From an uncultured Verrucomicrobiota bacterium (lineage in GTDB: Bacteria; Verrucomicrobiota; Kiritimatiellia; RFP12; UBA1067), in the NCBI GenBank assembly GCA_937901395.1, contig CALCDB010000131.1:1-15597 (forward strand): a stretch of DNA of 15,597 bases, read 5' to 3'. Positions 1-6,835 of this stretch are shown piece by piece (positions within the stretch are counted from its first letter, which is position 1; every line of letters starts with the position of its first letter). The notes below the pieces were generated by a model, which had not been told where the DNA came from, made no database searches, and saw nothing but the letters and a program-made list of their open reading frames with translations. The position numbers were made by a program, and so were the translations under genes.

Positions 1-103
1 AAAAAGGCAAAGTGTCCCTATAGTGAGCCCAATGTGTCGGTATTGCTTTCGGGTGACAATCTGCGCAATGAAGAAACCGAATTAACGCTGGGCCAATTCC
101 GTA
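1..103. other. Window edge downstream of the CHR pair; no gene supported
   Basis: These 103 bases follow the stop of the second CHR gene. They contain no convincing gene and no complete hairpin. The minus strand ends in a short T run at the window edge (plus-strand A run at 1-5), so a terminator could lie across the edge but cannot be judged. Confidence 0.4.
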
Positions 104-634
104 TCACATCAACAATGCCCAGCCCAATATCGCCGAAATCAGTAATGACCATATCGGATTGAGCCGTCCAAAACGGATGCGAATAAAGCAGACTACCAAG
201 AATATTATTCCACCTACCAATGGTTCGATTGTTATTGATGTATCGGCAAAGAAAATTACCGCCGCCGCGATTATCCCCGTAACACATGGTCTGACCGCGC
301 GCATCAACAAGTTCATCCACTTCGCTCGGTTCATCCGTTTGAACACCATCGCCACTAAAAGCGCAATCACCAATGATGGCGCCACTACTCCCAATGAAGC
401 GACAATGGCGCCGCCAACCCCAGCGCTGATCATGCCCGCGAAAGTCGCCGAATTGAGTCCAATTGGTCCTGGCGTAACCTGTGCAATCGCCACTAAATCA
501 ACGAACTCGTCTGCCGACATCAACGCGAGATTTTCCACAAGCTCCTGTTGGAAAAGCGGAACCATTGCATACCCGCCGCCAAAAGTAAGCAAGGCAATTT
601 TAAAAAACACGTAGAATAGCGACAAATATCCCAT
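104..634 (-). CDS. Chromate transporter family protein, short-chain CHR subunit (second of pair)
   Basis: This is the other half-size CHR protein, about 176 residues, with the motifs TFGGGYAMVPLFQQELV (18-34 counted from the GTG) and QVTPGPIGLNSATFAG, and hydrophobic segments to the C-terminus. The two halves presumably form one antiparallel transporter. The start is ambiguous: a GTG at 637 makes a GTGA overlap with the first CHR gene, and an ATG at 634 makes a TGATG overlap. I prefer the ATG because the upstream AAAGG is better spaced from it; the two choices differ by one residue. It appears to be the last gene of the array within the window. No regulator such as chrB is seen nearby. Confidence 0.92.
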   Translation of the reverse strand: MGYLSLFYVFFKIALLTFGGGYAMVPLFQQELVENLALMSADEFVDLVAIAQVTPGPIGLNSATFAGMISAGVGGAIVASLGVVAPSLVIALLVAMVFKRMNRAKWMNLLMRAVRPCVTGIIAAAVIFFADTSITIEPLVGGIIFLVVCFIRIRFGRLNPIWSLLISAILGWALLM

Positions 635-1188
635 CACTTGCCTTTATATGATTTCACGCCATTGACTACAATCAAAACTATGCCTATTATCAAACTCGCG
701 ACGATTATATATGTAATATCGATTTTCAACACCACCGCCGCGATGAACGATAGAACGCAAAGGCACCATGTAAACGCATCCTTTAGAACGCCTCGCGCCA
801 ACTTAATGAGCGAGACTGCGATTAACGCGGCAGTGCCAGCGCGCACGCCCAAGAATATATGCTCAATAGCAGGCGAAACCTTCAACGATGAAAGAAAATA
901 CGCAATCACGCATATTGCGAATATCGGCATGATAATCGAGGATGCCACCGCCACCAAAGCCCCAATCACGCCTTTCACGCGATAACCAATCAGCACCGCC
1001 ATGTTGCAGGCGATGGCGCCCGGCAGGGACTGCACAACCGCTATTATATCAATCATCTCTTCCTTGGTAAGCCATTTACGCCGTTCGACAAATTCACTAT
1101 CCATCATTGGCAGCATCGTCATTCCACCGCCCATCGTGAAGGTAACGATCCAGAAAAAATCCCATGCCAATAATAACAGCGTCTTCAT
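634..1188 (-). CDS. Chromate transporter family protein, short-chain CHR subunit (first of pair)
   Basis: This 184-residue membrane protein is a half-size member of the CHR (chromate ion transporter) family. Full-length ChrA has two homologous halves; short-chain CHR proteins are encoded as adjacent pairs, as here. It has the N-terminal FTMGGGMTMLPMM segment (17-29) and the family motif SLPGAIACNMAVLIG (54-68), with several hydrophobic segments up to ~176. The VQSLPGAIACN form, where the partner has VTPGPIGLN, is typical of one member of such pairs. Chromate efflux is the family's named role, but the true substrate in this organism is not shown by sequence. Its start overlaps the NYN stop (ATGA), and its stop overlaps the second CHR gene. 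Confidence 0.92.
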   Translation of the reverse strand: MKTLLLLAWDFFWIVTFTMGGGMTMLPMMDSEFVERRKWLTKEEMIDIIAVVQSLPGAIACNMAVLIGYRVKGVIGALVAVASSIIMPIFAICVIAYFLSSLKVSPAIEHIFLGVRAGTAALIAVSLIKLARGVLKDAFTWCLCVLSFIAAVVLKIDITYIIVASLIIGIVLIVVNGVKSYKGK

Positions 1189-1673
1189 GGCGTGGCCAAT
1201 AAACGATTGACGGTTTTTTGAAAGGCCTTATCGTTGGTTCTAACCGAAATGCCCTGCGATAGATTCATATACTTAGCCATGCGAATAAAGTCACAAATGA
1301 AGCGATCAGCGCGATGCTCGCCTATGCCGCCAGTATATGAAACTCTTATCTTGCCAATTAACGAGGAATCTTCACGCGGCCCGTCAAACACGATCCATAC
1401 TCGCTCGCCCGTCTTCTGCGCCTTGGCCACGAGATCATCGCGATCCTTCGCCTCTTTCTTCGCCCCCAATATCAAATTCCATCCATCCCAAATTTGCAAC
1501 TTCCCGCCAGCCCTTAATTCTTCAATCGCCAATAATGCGAAATCGATATGCGTTCGTAACGCTTGCAGCTCATCGCGCAACATGGCGTTCTGCTTGCGCA
1601 ACTCCGCATTTTCGCGTTTAAGCTCGCGCATGTGCGTCAATCGTGAATCAATCAATATCTGTTGTGTATTCAT
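1185..1673 (-). CDS. Coiled-coil protein with C-terminal NYN/PIN-like (YacP-type) putative ribonuclease domain
   Basis: This 162-residue protein joins two parts. Residues ~12-50 form a charged Leu/Glu/Arg-rich helix with heptad spacing, likely a coiled coil for oligomerisation. Residues ~58-155 look like a NYN domain of the PIN-like nuclease fold. The acidic positions expected of that fold are all visible: D63 in IWDGWNL, D97 in VFDGP, D123 in EHRADRF and D148 in RTNDKAF. The order (DGxN, FDGP, GxxxAD, TxD) matches YacP-like NYN proteins thought to cut RNA. Target and partners are unknown. It begins in an ATGA overlap with prmC and ends in an ATGA overlap with the first CHR gene. No Shine-Dalgarno is seen, so coupling to prmC is likely. 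Domain call rests on motif reading only. Confidence 0.75.
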   Translation of the reverse strand: MNTQQILIDSRLTHMRELKRENAELRKQNAMLRDELQALRTHIDFALLAIEELRAGGKLQIWDGWNLILGAKKEAKDRDDLVAKAQKTGERVWIVFDGPREDSSLIGKIRVSYTGGIGEHRADRFICDFIRMAKYMNLSQGISVRTNDKAFQKTVNRLLATP

Positions 1674-2530
1674 TGGAGCGTAGCGGAGGCGTATCTATCA
1701 TGGCCAGCAAAGTCCTTCTCGATTTTCTCATCATTAAAACCGTAGTCAGACATCAACTTGGAAATCGACGCGCCTTGATTATCGCCAATCTCAAAAAACA
1801 CCGCGCCGCCCGGCTTCAGCAAATTAAGCGCGTCTCCAAGATATCGATCATAAAAATCCAAACCCGAGCTTCCCCCATCCAATGCCAAGCGCGGCTCATA
1901 ATCGCGCACCCGCGGATCAAGCGTATCGCACGCCTTTGATTCAATGTAGGGCGGATTCGCAACGATTAAATCAATGCATTGCGGTTCATCAAAATCGTCC
2001 AATCCATCCGCGACAATAAACTTAACCTTATTTGATAGCCCGCATTTGATTGCATTCTCTCTCGCCAATGCTATCGCTTCCTCGCTTATATCCGTGCCCA
2101 ATAATATCGCTTCGCCCGCATACTCCTTGGCCAAAGAAAGAATAATCGCGCCCGTACCCGTGCCGACATCGACAATCAATGGGGGCGCCTTTAGCGCTCG
2201 TTTATTCAACCAACTCAGGACGCGCGTTACTAATTCTTCGGTCTCCGGACGCGGTATAAGCGCACGACGGTCGCATTTCAAGGTAAGCGCGCGGAAATCC
2301 CATTCGCCCAATACATATTGGAGAGGTTCTCCCTTCGCCAATCGAGACATTCCCCTGCGCATTGCCTCCAAATATTGCGCAGGGGCTTCCTTCTCCAATT
2401 CATTGGCAAGAAAGCCCCTACCGAGCTTCAGCAAACGCGCAACCAATAATTCGCTTGCTATCTGAGCGTCTGGAACCTTTTTTGACTCAAGATACGTAGA
2501 AGCCTTGTCAATTACCTCTTTCCAGATCAC
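1670..2530 (-). CDS. prmC: Peptide chain release factor N5-glutamine methyltransferase PrmC (HemK)
   Basis: PrmC methylates the glutamine of the GGQ motif of release factors RF1 and RF2, raising termination efficiency. The 286-residue protein has the N-terminal helical substrate-binding region, then EPLQYVLGEWDF (68-79), LIPRPETEELV (91-101), the SAM-binding DVGTGTGAI (121-129) and the catalytic NPPYIE (192-197). All are diagnostic for PrmC. It starts at GTG with an AAGAGG site. prmC is often beside prfA, but no release-factor gene is seen here; the neighbour upstream is a DUF3127 gene. The stop overlaps the next gene as ATGA. Length and motifs are normal. Confidence 0.97.
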   Translation of the reverse strand: MIWKEVIDKASTYLESKKVPDAQIASELLVARLLKLGRGFLANELEKEAPAQYLEAMRRGMSRLAKGEPLQYVLGEWDFRALTLKCDRRALIPRPETEELVTRVLSWLNKRALKAPPLIVDVGTGTGAIILSLAKEYAGEAILLGTDISEEAIALARENAIKCGLSNKVKFIVADGLDDFDEPQCIDLIVANPPYIESKACDTLDPRVRDYEPRLALDGGSSGLDFYDRYLGDALNLLKPGGAVFFEIGDNQGASISKLMSDYGFNDEKIEKDFAGHDRYASATLQ

Positions 2531-2538
2531 CTCACCAA

Positions 2539-2544
2539 CCTCTT
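2539..2544 (-). promoter_or_regulatory. Ribosome binding site supporting the prmC GTG start
   Basis: AAGAGG on the minus strand lies eight bases before the GTG at 2530, inside the 21-nt gap after the DUF3127 gene. It supports GTG as the prmC start. Confidence 0.5.
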
Positions 2545-2551
2545 GCGAATC

Positions 2552-2935
2552 TTAAAACGGCATTTCATCCAAGTCGCCTACATCCATTGCGGCATCCGCA
2601 TCGGCAGGCAACGGGATCGGCTCGGATGAAGTTCCATCCTCATTTTGCACTTCGATTTTAAGCCCGGTGAGATCGACGAAATACTGAACCCCCTTCGGAC
2701 CTTCCCAACGGCGACCGTCAATCACAAAATGAACCTTTACCCGCTGTCCCTTCGTTATGCCATCCAACAACGAACAATTATCTTTCTTAAAGCTAAATTT
2801 CACGGGGTTCGGATACTTCGATGGCGAATCGACGTCGTTGCCCACAATCAAGTCTCTTTTCGTAAAACCGCTCGCGAAGGTTTGCACCGGCAGAACCTCT
2901 TCCACTACACCAGTATAATCATAAAACTGTGACAT
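2552..2935 (-). CDS. DUF3127 family protein with SSB-like acidic C-terminal tip
   Basis: This 127-residue protein matches the DUF3127 pattern seen mostly in Bacteroidota and PVC bacteria. It has a small beta-rich domain (about 1-95) with a VVEEVLPVQ start (10-18), G..KR.LIV (23-31), YPNPVKFSF (41-49), G..VKVHFVIDGRRW (63-77) and a final FVDLTGLKIEV strand (86-96). This layout is like a short OB-fold. A low-complexity, acidic linker (98-120) leads to the tip DLDEMPF (121-127), which resembles the C-terminal tip of single-stranded DNA-binding protein (acidic residues then Pro-Phe). In SSB that tip recruits partner enzymes. No function is established to my knowledge; ssDNA or RNA binding is inference. 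It has its own strong Shine-Dalgarno and a possible promoter, and lies between two translation-related methyltransferase genes. Confidence 0.83.
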   Translation of the reverse strand: MSQFYDYTGVVEEVLPVQTFASGFTKRDLIVGNDVDSPSKYPNPVKFSFKKDNCSLLDGITKGQRVKVHFVIDGRRWEGPKGVQYFVDLTGLKIEVQNEDGTSSEPIPLPADADAAMDVGDLDEMPF

Positions 2936-2940
2936 TTCTA

Positions 2941-2947
2941 TCTCCTT
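2941..2947 (-). promoter_or_regulatory. Strong ribosome binding site of the DUF3127 gene
   Basis: AAGGAGA on the minus strand ends five bases before the ATG at 2935. It is among the best-matching Shine-Dalgarno sequences in the window, suggesting that this gene is translated well and independently of rsmB. Confidence 0.75.
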
Positions 2948-2963
2948 GGATTTGTATGCTTAT

Positions 2964-2972
2964 ATTATATCA
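2964..2972 (-). promoter_or_regulatory. Possible internal promoter, extended -10 (TGATATAAT)
   Basis: The minus strand reads TGATATAAT, an exact match to the sigma-70-type extended -10 (TGnTATAAT), across the last codons and stop of rsmB. Transcription would begin near 2956-2957, leaving a leader of about 20 nt before the DUF3127 ATG. I find no good -35 at 16-18 bases upstream, which extended -10 promoters can tolerate. It sits at the widest gap in the window. It may still be chance in an AT-rich spot. Confidence 0.4.
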
Positions 2973-4122
2973 TTTTTCTTACCAACTTAGCCGTAAAAGC
3001 TCCGTCGTTCCCGGAAACATACGGTATGGATTCAAATGTATCGACCAATGAAAAATCGGCATGTCGCCCCAAAAACGCCTCCACTTGTTTGATATTTTCC
3101 TCCGGCTCGTTGGAACAAGTTGAATATATCAGCGCCCCGTTCATAGCTACTAATGGAGCTACCTTATCGAGAATCTCCGCCTGCAATTTCGTCAATGAGG
3201 ATAGCTTCTCCAATGACCAATTCCATCGTGCATCTGGCCGACGTCGAAATACGCCCGTATTACTACACGGAGCATCCACCAATACCTTGGCAAATTTTCG
3301 CCCATCCAATTCAAGCGACGGGACGACCTCGACTTGCGATGAGGCCTTTACGCGCGCAATGTTTTCAATCAATCGTTGCCGACGCCTTGGATTCACCTCG
3401 CAAGCGACGACATTCGCCCCTCTCCAAACCATCTGAATCGTCTTGCCGCCAGGCGATGCGCACGCATCCAATATCTCGTCACCGCATTGCGGATTAACCA
3501 TCTCAACTGCATATCGCGTTCCGGGATCCTGAACGATAAAGTCGCCCTCCCTAAAGCCAATTACATCCTCAACTCGTTTGCCGCGCTCCAACATCACGAA
3601 GCTACCGTCTCGACGAGCCAAATATGTTTGCGCGGGCATATTATGCCACTCACAAAGCTTAACTACATCTTGCTCGTCAAAACGCGCTCTCCAACGCCGT
3701 ACAATTTCCGTCGGAAAGCTCTCTCGCTCCTCTAACGACGCCTGCTTCATCATCGCGCCAACCTCATCGCGCTTGCGAATAAGATTCCTCAAAACCCCAT
3801 TGACGACTCGAACGATGGAACGATTACCGCTCTCCTTGGCCGCTTCCACCGTCTCATTAACCGCAGCAAAATCCGGAATTTCATCCATATACAATATCTG
3901 CGCTGCGCCAACGTACAATAATGCCTCTAATTCACCCTTCGGCCACTTACTAACGAATCCGCCCAATATCTTTCTCAATGCTCGCAATCGGCGAATCACC
4001 ATGTACACGATACTTTGAACAAAAGCACGATCAGGACCCTCCGGCAATAGGCTCGCCGGAAAGTCCTTTGTCGCCAACCATCGTGTAATTATAAATGCGG
4101 CCGATCTGCGGGAATTTTTCAC
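2965..4122 (-). CDS. rsmB: 16S rRNA (cytosine-967-C5)-methyltransferase RsmB
   Basis: RsmB methylates C967 of 16S rRNA using S-adenosylmethionine. The 385-residue protein has an N-terminal NusB-like helical RNA-binding region (about 1-125, including DFAAVNETVEAAK at 84-96) followed by the RNA methyltransferase domain. Motifs: SAM-binding DACASPGGKT (219-228), DAPCSNTGVFRRRPDARW (283-300) with C286, and STCSNEPEEN (334-343) with the nucleophile C336. Both cysteines of m5C methyltransferases are present. The usual PCSGTG is PCSNTG here. It is shorter than E. coli RsmB (429) but complete. The GTG start overlaps the previous stop as GTGA. The stop codon lies within a TATAAT-like sequence that may serve as a promoter for the next gene. 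Confidence 0.95.
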   Translation of the reverse strand: MKNSRRSAAFIITRWLATKDFPASLLPEGPDRAFVQSIVYMVIRRLRALRKILGGFVSKWPKGELEALLYVGAAQILYMDEIPDFAAVNETVEAAKESGNRSIVRVVNGVLRNLIRKRDEVGAMMKQASLEERESFPTEIVRRWRARFDEQDVVKLCEWHNMPAQTYLARRDGSFVMLERGKRVEDVIGFREGDFIVQDPGTRYAVEMVNPQCGDEILDACASPGGKTIQMVWRGANVVACEVNPRRRQRLIENIARVKASSQVEVVPSLELDGRKFAKVLVDAPCSNTGVFRRRPDARWNWSLEKLSSLTKLQAEILDKVAPLVAMNGALIYSTCSNEPEENIKQVEAFLGRHADFSLVDTFESIPYVSGNDGAFTAKLVRKMI

Positions 4123-5459
4123 TCGGCACCAAGCGCAATACCATTTTCCCTAAGATCGGCGGCATCGATTGCATACGCAGGATCCACTTCAACTGGAATG
4201 CCCTTTGGCAACTTCACCCCGATTTCAGCGAACCATTTCTTCCACTTATTCTGCATATCCATCTTGCAAGTCGCAGGAGAATCATTCCCCTCCGCATTCT
4301 TTACTGGCGAGAATTCATTCTTTTGGTCAAACGCAAGAAAAGCGGCTCGCTTTGCATTTGGCAGAATGTCGAAAATAAACTTCTCGAACTTATATCCATT
4401 TGGTTCCGTCGGCTTGACTACCTTGCCATTATCCACGTGCGGAATCTTCTTGAAGGCCAAATGCAACGGCATCGCCTTCGAGGCCTCACGCTCCAAAAAC
4501 GCACGATCGAAAACATGTATCGCCGGCGATCCATAAAGAAAATACAATTTCCCATTCTTCGCCTTTCGATTGCATTGTTCATCGCTCATCTCGGTATATT
4601 CCACCATGCGGAAAGTATTGCCGAACTGCATCGGCATGCCGACTTTCTCATACGGATTACGCTTAGCGCAAAGCTTCAATGAATACTCCGACTTTTCTGC
4701 GATATGATAGCCGATAAATGCGGGGTCGGCTATTTCCACCAATGGATTATCGACTTGGAAAAAGAACACCGACTTGATACCACGTTTCTTCATATCCACA
4801 AGCGCACCAGATTTCTTAAGCGCCGCCAGCAATCCACCATGACCATCTGGCGACATGAAGATATGCCCTTTTTGATCAAGGATGATCTTACCTTCTTTCG
4901 TCATGCCCGGCCACATGCCCTGCGTGAAGAAAAACACGTCTTTTGGATTAAGACCAAAATAATCATTCTCCTCAAAACACCTTACCGTGGCTTCATTGTT
5001 GGCCTCGGATGTCATGATATAAAATGGTATTGACGCGCCATAGCGAATTGAACGCGCAAGAATCTTACGTGCGTGGAAATAGAACAACGAAGCTCCCGTA
5101 ATCGGACCTATCGAGTAACATCCCTTGGGTCCGTCATATCCAAGGCGTGAGCCCTGTCCACCAGCAACCAGCAATGCGGCGACCCTACCTGCCTTCAATT
5201 CCTTCTCGCCGAGCTTAATGGCGCTCTTGAGCGCCTCCCCTGAAAGTTCCGCGACTTTAGGCGCTTTTCCTTTTGACGAATCAAAGGTATCGCCACCTTT
5301 CTTCAGCGCCTGTGCACAATATTTTACATTCTTTACCTCAATCGTGGCAATTTGCGCCAAAAGCTCCGATTGCTGCTTCTTGGAAAGCGTTTTCCAATAT
5401 GCAAGAACGTGTTCTTGGCCACATGACTTCAACATTTTTTCCGCTTGGGCATAGTTCAT
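4119..5459 (-). CDS. UDP-N-acetylhexosamine / UTP-sugar-1-phosphate uridylyltransferase, eukaryote-type (UDPGP family)
   Basis: This enzyme probably transfers UMP from UTP to a hexose or N-acetylhexosamine 1-phosphate, giving a UDP-sugar and pyrophosphate. The 446-residue sequence resembles the UDPGP family that includes eukaryotic AGX1/UAP1, not bacterial GlmU or GalU. Evidence: the nucleotide-binding signature VAGGQGSRLG (98-107) with PKG (111-113), SPDGHGGLL (203-211), the metal/sugar region QVDNPLVEIADPAFIGYH (235-252), EPNGYKFEKFIFD (352-364) and a FSPVKNAEGNDSP segment (383-395) like that of UAP1-type enzymes. No acyltransferase domain like that of GlmU is present. Substrate cannot be settled from sequence: UDP-GlcNAc is likeliest, UDP-Glc or UDP-GalNAc possible. 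Placement next to a lipid acyltransferase fits envelope glycolipid or peptidoglycan supply. The stop overlaps rsmB as GTGA. Confidence 0.9.
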   Translation of the reverse strand: MNYAQAEKMLKSCGQEHVLAYWKTLSKKQQSELLAQIATIEVKNVKYCAQALKKGGDTFDSSKGKAPKVAELSGEALKSAIKLGEKELKAGRVAALLVAGGQGSRLGYDGPKGCYSIGPITGASLFYFHARKILARSIRYGASIPFYIMTSEANNEATVRCFEENDYFGLNPKDVFFFTQGMWPGMTKEGKIILDQKGHIFMSPDGHGGLLAALKKSGALVDMKKRGIKSVFFFQVDNPLVEIADPAFIGYHIAEKSEYSLKLCAKRNPYEKVGMPMQFGNTFRMVEYTEMSDEQCNRKAKNGKLYFLYGSPAIHVFDRAFLEREASKAMPLHLAFKKIPHVDNGKVVKPTEPNGYKFEKFIFDILPNAKRAAFLAFDQKNEFSPVKNAEGNDSPATCKMDMQNKWKKWFAEIGVKLPKGIPVEVDPAYAIDAADLRENGIALGAE

Positions 5460-5467
5460 GGTTATTT

Positions 5468-5473
5468 TCCTTC
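5468..5473 (-). promoter_or_regulatory. Ribosome binding site of the UDP-sugar pyrophosphorylase gene
   Basis: GAAGGA on the minus strand lies eight bases before the ATG at 5459, in the 16-nt gap after the acyltransferase gene. It supports that start. Confidence 0.6.
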
Positions 5474-5475
5474 TA

Positions 5476-6378
5476 TTATTCTGTTGGGGGTTCTAAAATC
5501 CAGCGCTTATTATACCAATACCAATCGCACGGATGGCGATGAATATGATCATCTAAACATTTCATCACTTCACGAGTCAATCGAATCGCTTCCGCATGTT
5601 TATCCTTCGCCTCGGAATTAGGGCGCAAAGTCGACAAGTAATCAATGATATGCATATTCTTATCTCGTCGCATCATCGCCACTACAATTGGAGAATTGTT
5701 ATATACGGCGAATCTCGCGCCAGCATGCGAAACATTGGCCTTGCCGCCAAAGAAGTCAACCTCCACATCCCTTTTCCGCACCCGCAAATCTGGCAAAATG
5801 GCGAATGCCTTCCCCTCCTTCAAGCGCGCCTTGATGCTTCCCAATGTGCTCTTATCATCGCGATCAAGAACCTCGATATCGCCACATTGACGATTCATCC
5901 ACCTATTCAACTTGGGGTTTCTTTGTCGCGCGGCTATCGCGAAAAGGCGCAATCCATATTTCGCCATTGCCCACGCTGGCATATACCAATTTCCACTGTG
6001 CGGAACCATTATTACCACGCCTGAACCCTCGTCCACCAATTGCTGAAGCAGATCCTTATGATATCTACCATTGACTACGTGCTTATCCATCCAAGCCCGG
6101 TCCAACGATGGAGCACGCATCATCTCCACCGCCGTCATAAAAACATTCTCCAATGATCTTAACGCAATTAACTTGACCTCTTCATCACTCTTCTCCGGAA
6201 ACACCGATCGAATACGCTGGATAGTCCTCGTCCGCTTAAATCTAATGACATAAAACGCGAACTTCCCGAAGAGACGAGCAATTCCCATCGCCAATGAATA
6301 TGGCGACAAGTTGACTATTGCGCATATAGATCGTAGCGTCCAATACTCAATGTTAATCGTTATCGAACTCTTAGCCAC
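5476..6378 (-). CDS. Lipid A biosynthesis (KDO)2-lipid IVA acyltransferase-like protein (LpxL/HtrB family)
   Basis: This 300-residue protein belongs to the LpxL/LpxM/HtrB family of inner-membrane acyltransferases that add secondary acyl chains to lipid A or related lipids. N-terminal hydrophobic segments span roughly 13-46. The catalytic block is MVPHSGNWY (124-132), and later family features include EGKAFAILPD near 187-196, VDFFGGKANVSHAGARFAVY (about 207-226) and SPIVVAMMRRDKN. The family's catalytic H-x4-E/D motif is altered: H127 is present, but the acidic position is Y132 (codon TAT at 5985-5983). It may therefore be inactive, use another acid, or have a diverged function. It begins with GTG immediately after the rnfG stop and has no evident Shine-Dalgarno, so translation probably depends on termination at rnfG. 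Family call is good; activity is uncertain. Confidence 0.88.
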   Translation of the reverse strand: MAKSSITINIEYWTLRSICAIVNLSPYSLAMGIARLFGKFAFYVIRFKRTRTIQRIRSVFPEKSDEEVKLIALRSLENVFMTAVEMMRAPSLDRAWMDKHVVNGRYHKDLLQQLVDEGSGVVIMVPHSGNWYMPAWAMAKYGLRLFAIAARQRNPKLNRWMNRQCGDIEVLDRDDKSTLGSIKARLKEGKAFAILPDLRVRKRDVEVDFFGGKANVSHAGARFAVYNNSPIVVAMMRRDKNMHIIDYLSTLRPNSEAKDKHAEAIRLTREVMKCLDDHIHRHPCDWYWYNKRWILEPPTE

Positions 6379-6834
6379 TTATTTCATCAATTTGCTTTGA
6401 GCATCGGCAATCGCCCCGCATACAGCCCGCGATGTAATTGTGGCGGAAGTAATGGCCTCAATCTCTCCACCATCTTTCTTCACCTTCAGCAACGTACCAT
6501 CTTTCCCCGAAAACTGACTCGCGAACTCTGGCGTTTTCAACTTCATCCCAAGACCCGGCGTCTCCTTCGCCTTTAACACCTTATAGGAAATTACCGTCTT
6601 CTTGTCTTTCTTGAAACCTACCATCAATACGATTTCGCCGCCATAACCATTACACACACCCTCTACGGCGTATCCATCCTCTCCGCAAAGCACTTCTTTT
6701 TCCGCCTCTTTACTCTTTCGCTCCGCCGTTGTCTCTATCGTATCCTTGGTGCTATTATACACATAAGCCAACACGGCTGCACAAATTCCGCTAATAATCG
6801 TGAGAGATAATACTAAGCCAAATATCTTTTTCAT
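6379..6834 (-). CDS. rnfG: Rnf complex FMN-binding subunit RnfG (compact form)
   Basis: RnfG is the membrane-anchored periplasmic subunit with covalent FMN on a threonine. The product is 151 residues: an N-terminal membrane anchor (about 4-26), a short linker, and the FMN-binding domain. That domain shows GYGGEI (63-68), KETPGLG (90-96) and the flavinylation motif S-A-T-I-T-S at 130-135, with T134 the likely attachment site. RnfG proteins are usually near 190-220 residues. The missing length lies between the anchor and GYGG, where only about 35 residues remain. The ATG at 6834 is one base after the rnfD stop and has a GGAG site. A longer reading frame to 6894 exists but would put a charged stretch before the anchor. 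The stop codon directly abuts the GTG of the acyltransferase. Confidence 0.93.
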   Translation of the reverse strand: MKKIFGLVLSLTIISGICAAVLAYVYNSTKDTIETTAERKSKEAEKEVLCGEDGYAVEGVCNGYGGEIVLMVGFKKDKKTVISYKVLKAKETPGLGMKLKTPEFASQFSGKDGTLLKVKKDGGEIEAITSATITSRAVCGAIADAQSKLMK

Positions 6835-6835
6835 T

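Noticed and set aside
9..34. On the minus strand, CTCACTATAGGGA matches the 3' part of the phage T7 promoter.
   Set aside because: The upstream half of the T7 promoter (TAATACGA) is absent, and there is no phage gene nearby. A 13-base partial match is most likely chance.
1..60. Possible rho-independent terminator ending in the T run at the window edge (minus strand).
   Set aside because: I could not find a stable stem ahead of the T run within the window; the rest is cut off.
18..107. A 29-codon reading frame starting with GTG that overlaps the stop of the second CHR gene.
   Set aside because: No Shine-Dalgarno, no hydrophobic segment or recognisable motif, and very short. It is part of a longer shadow frame running antisense-free through the CHR gene in another frame.
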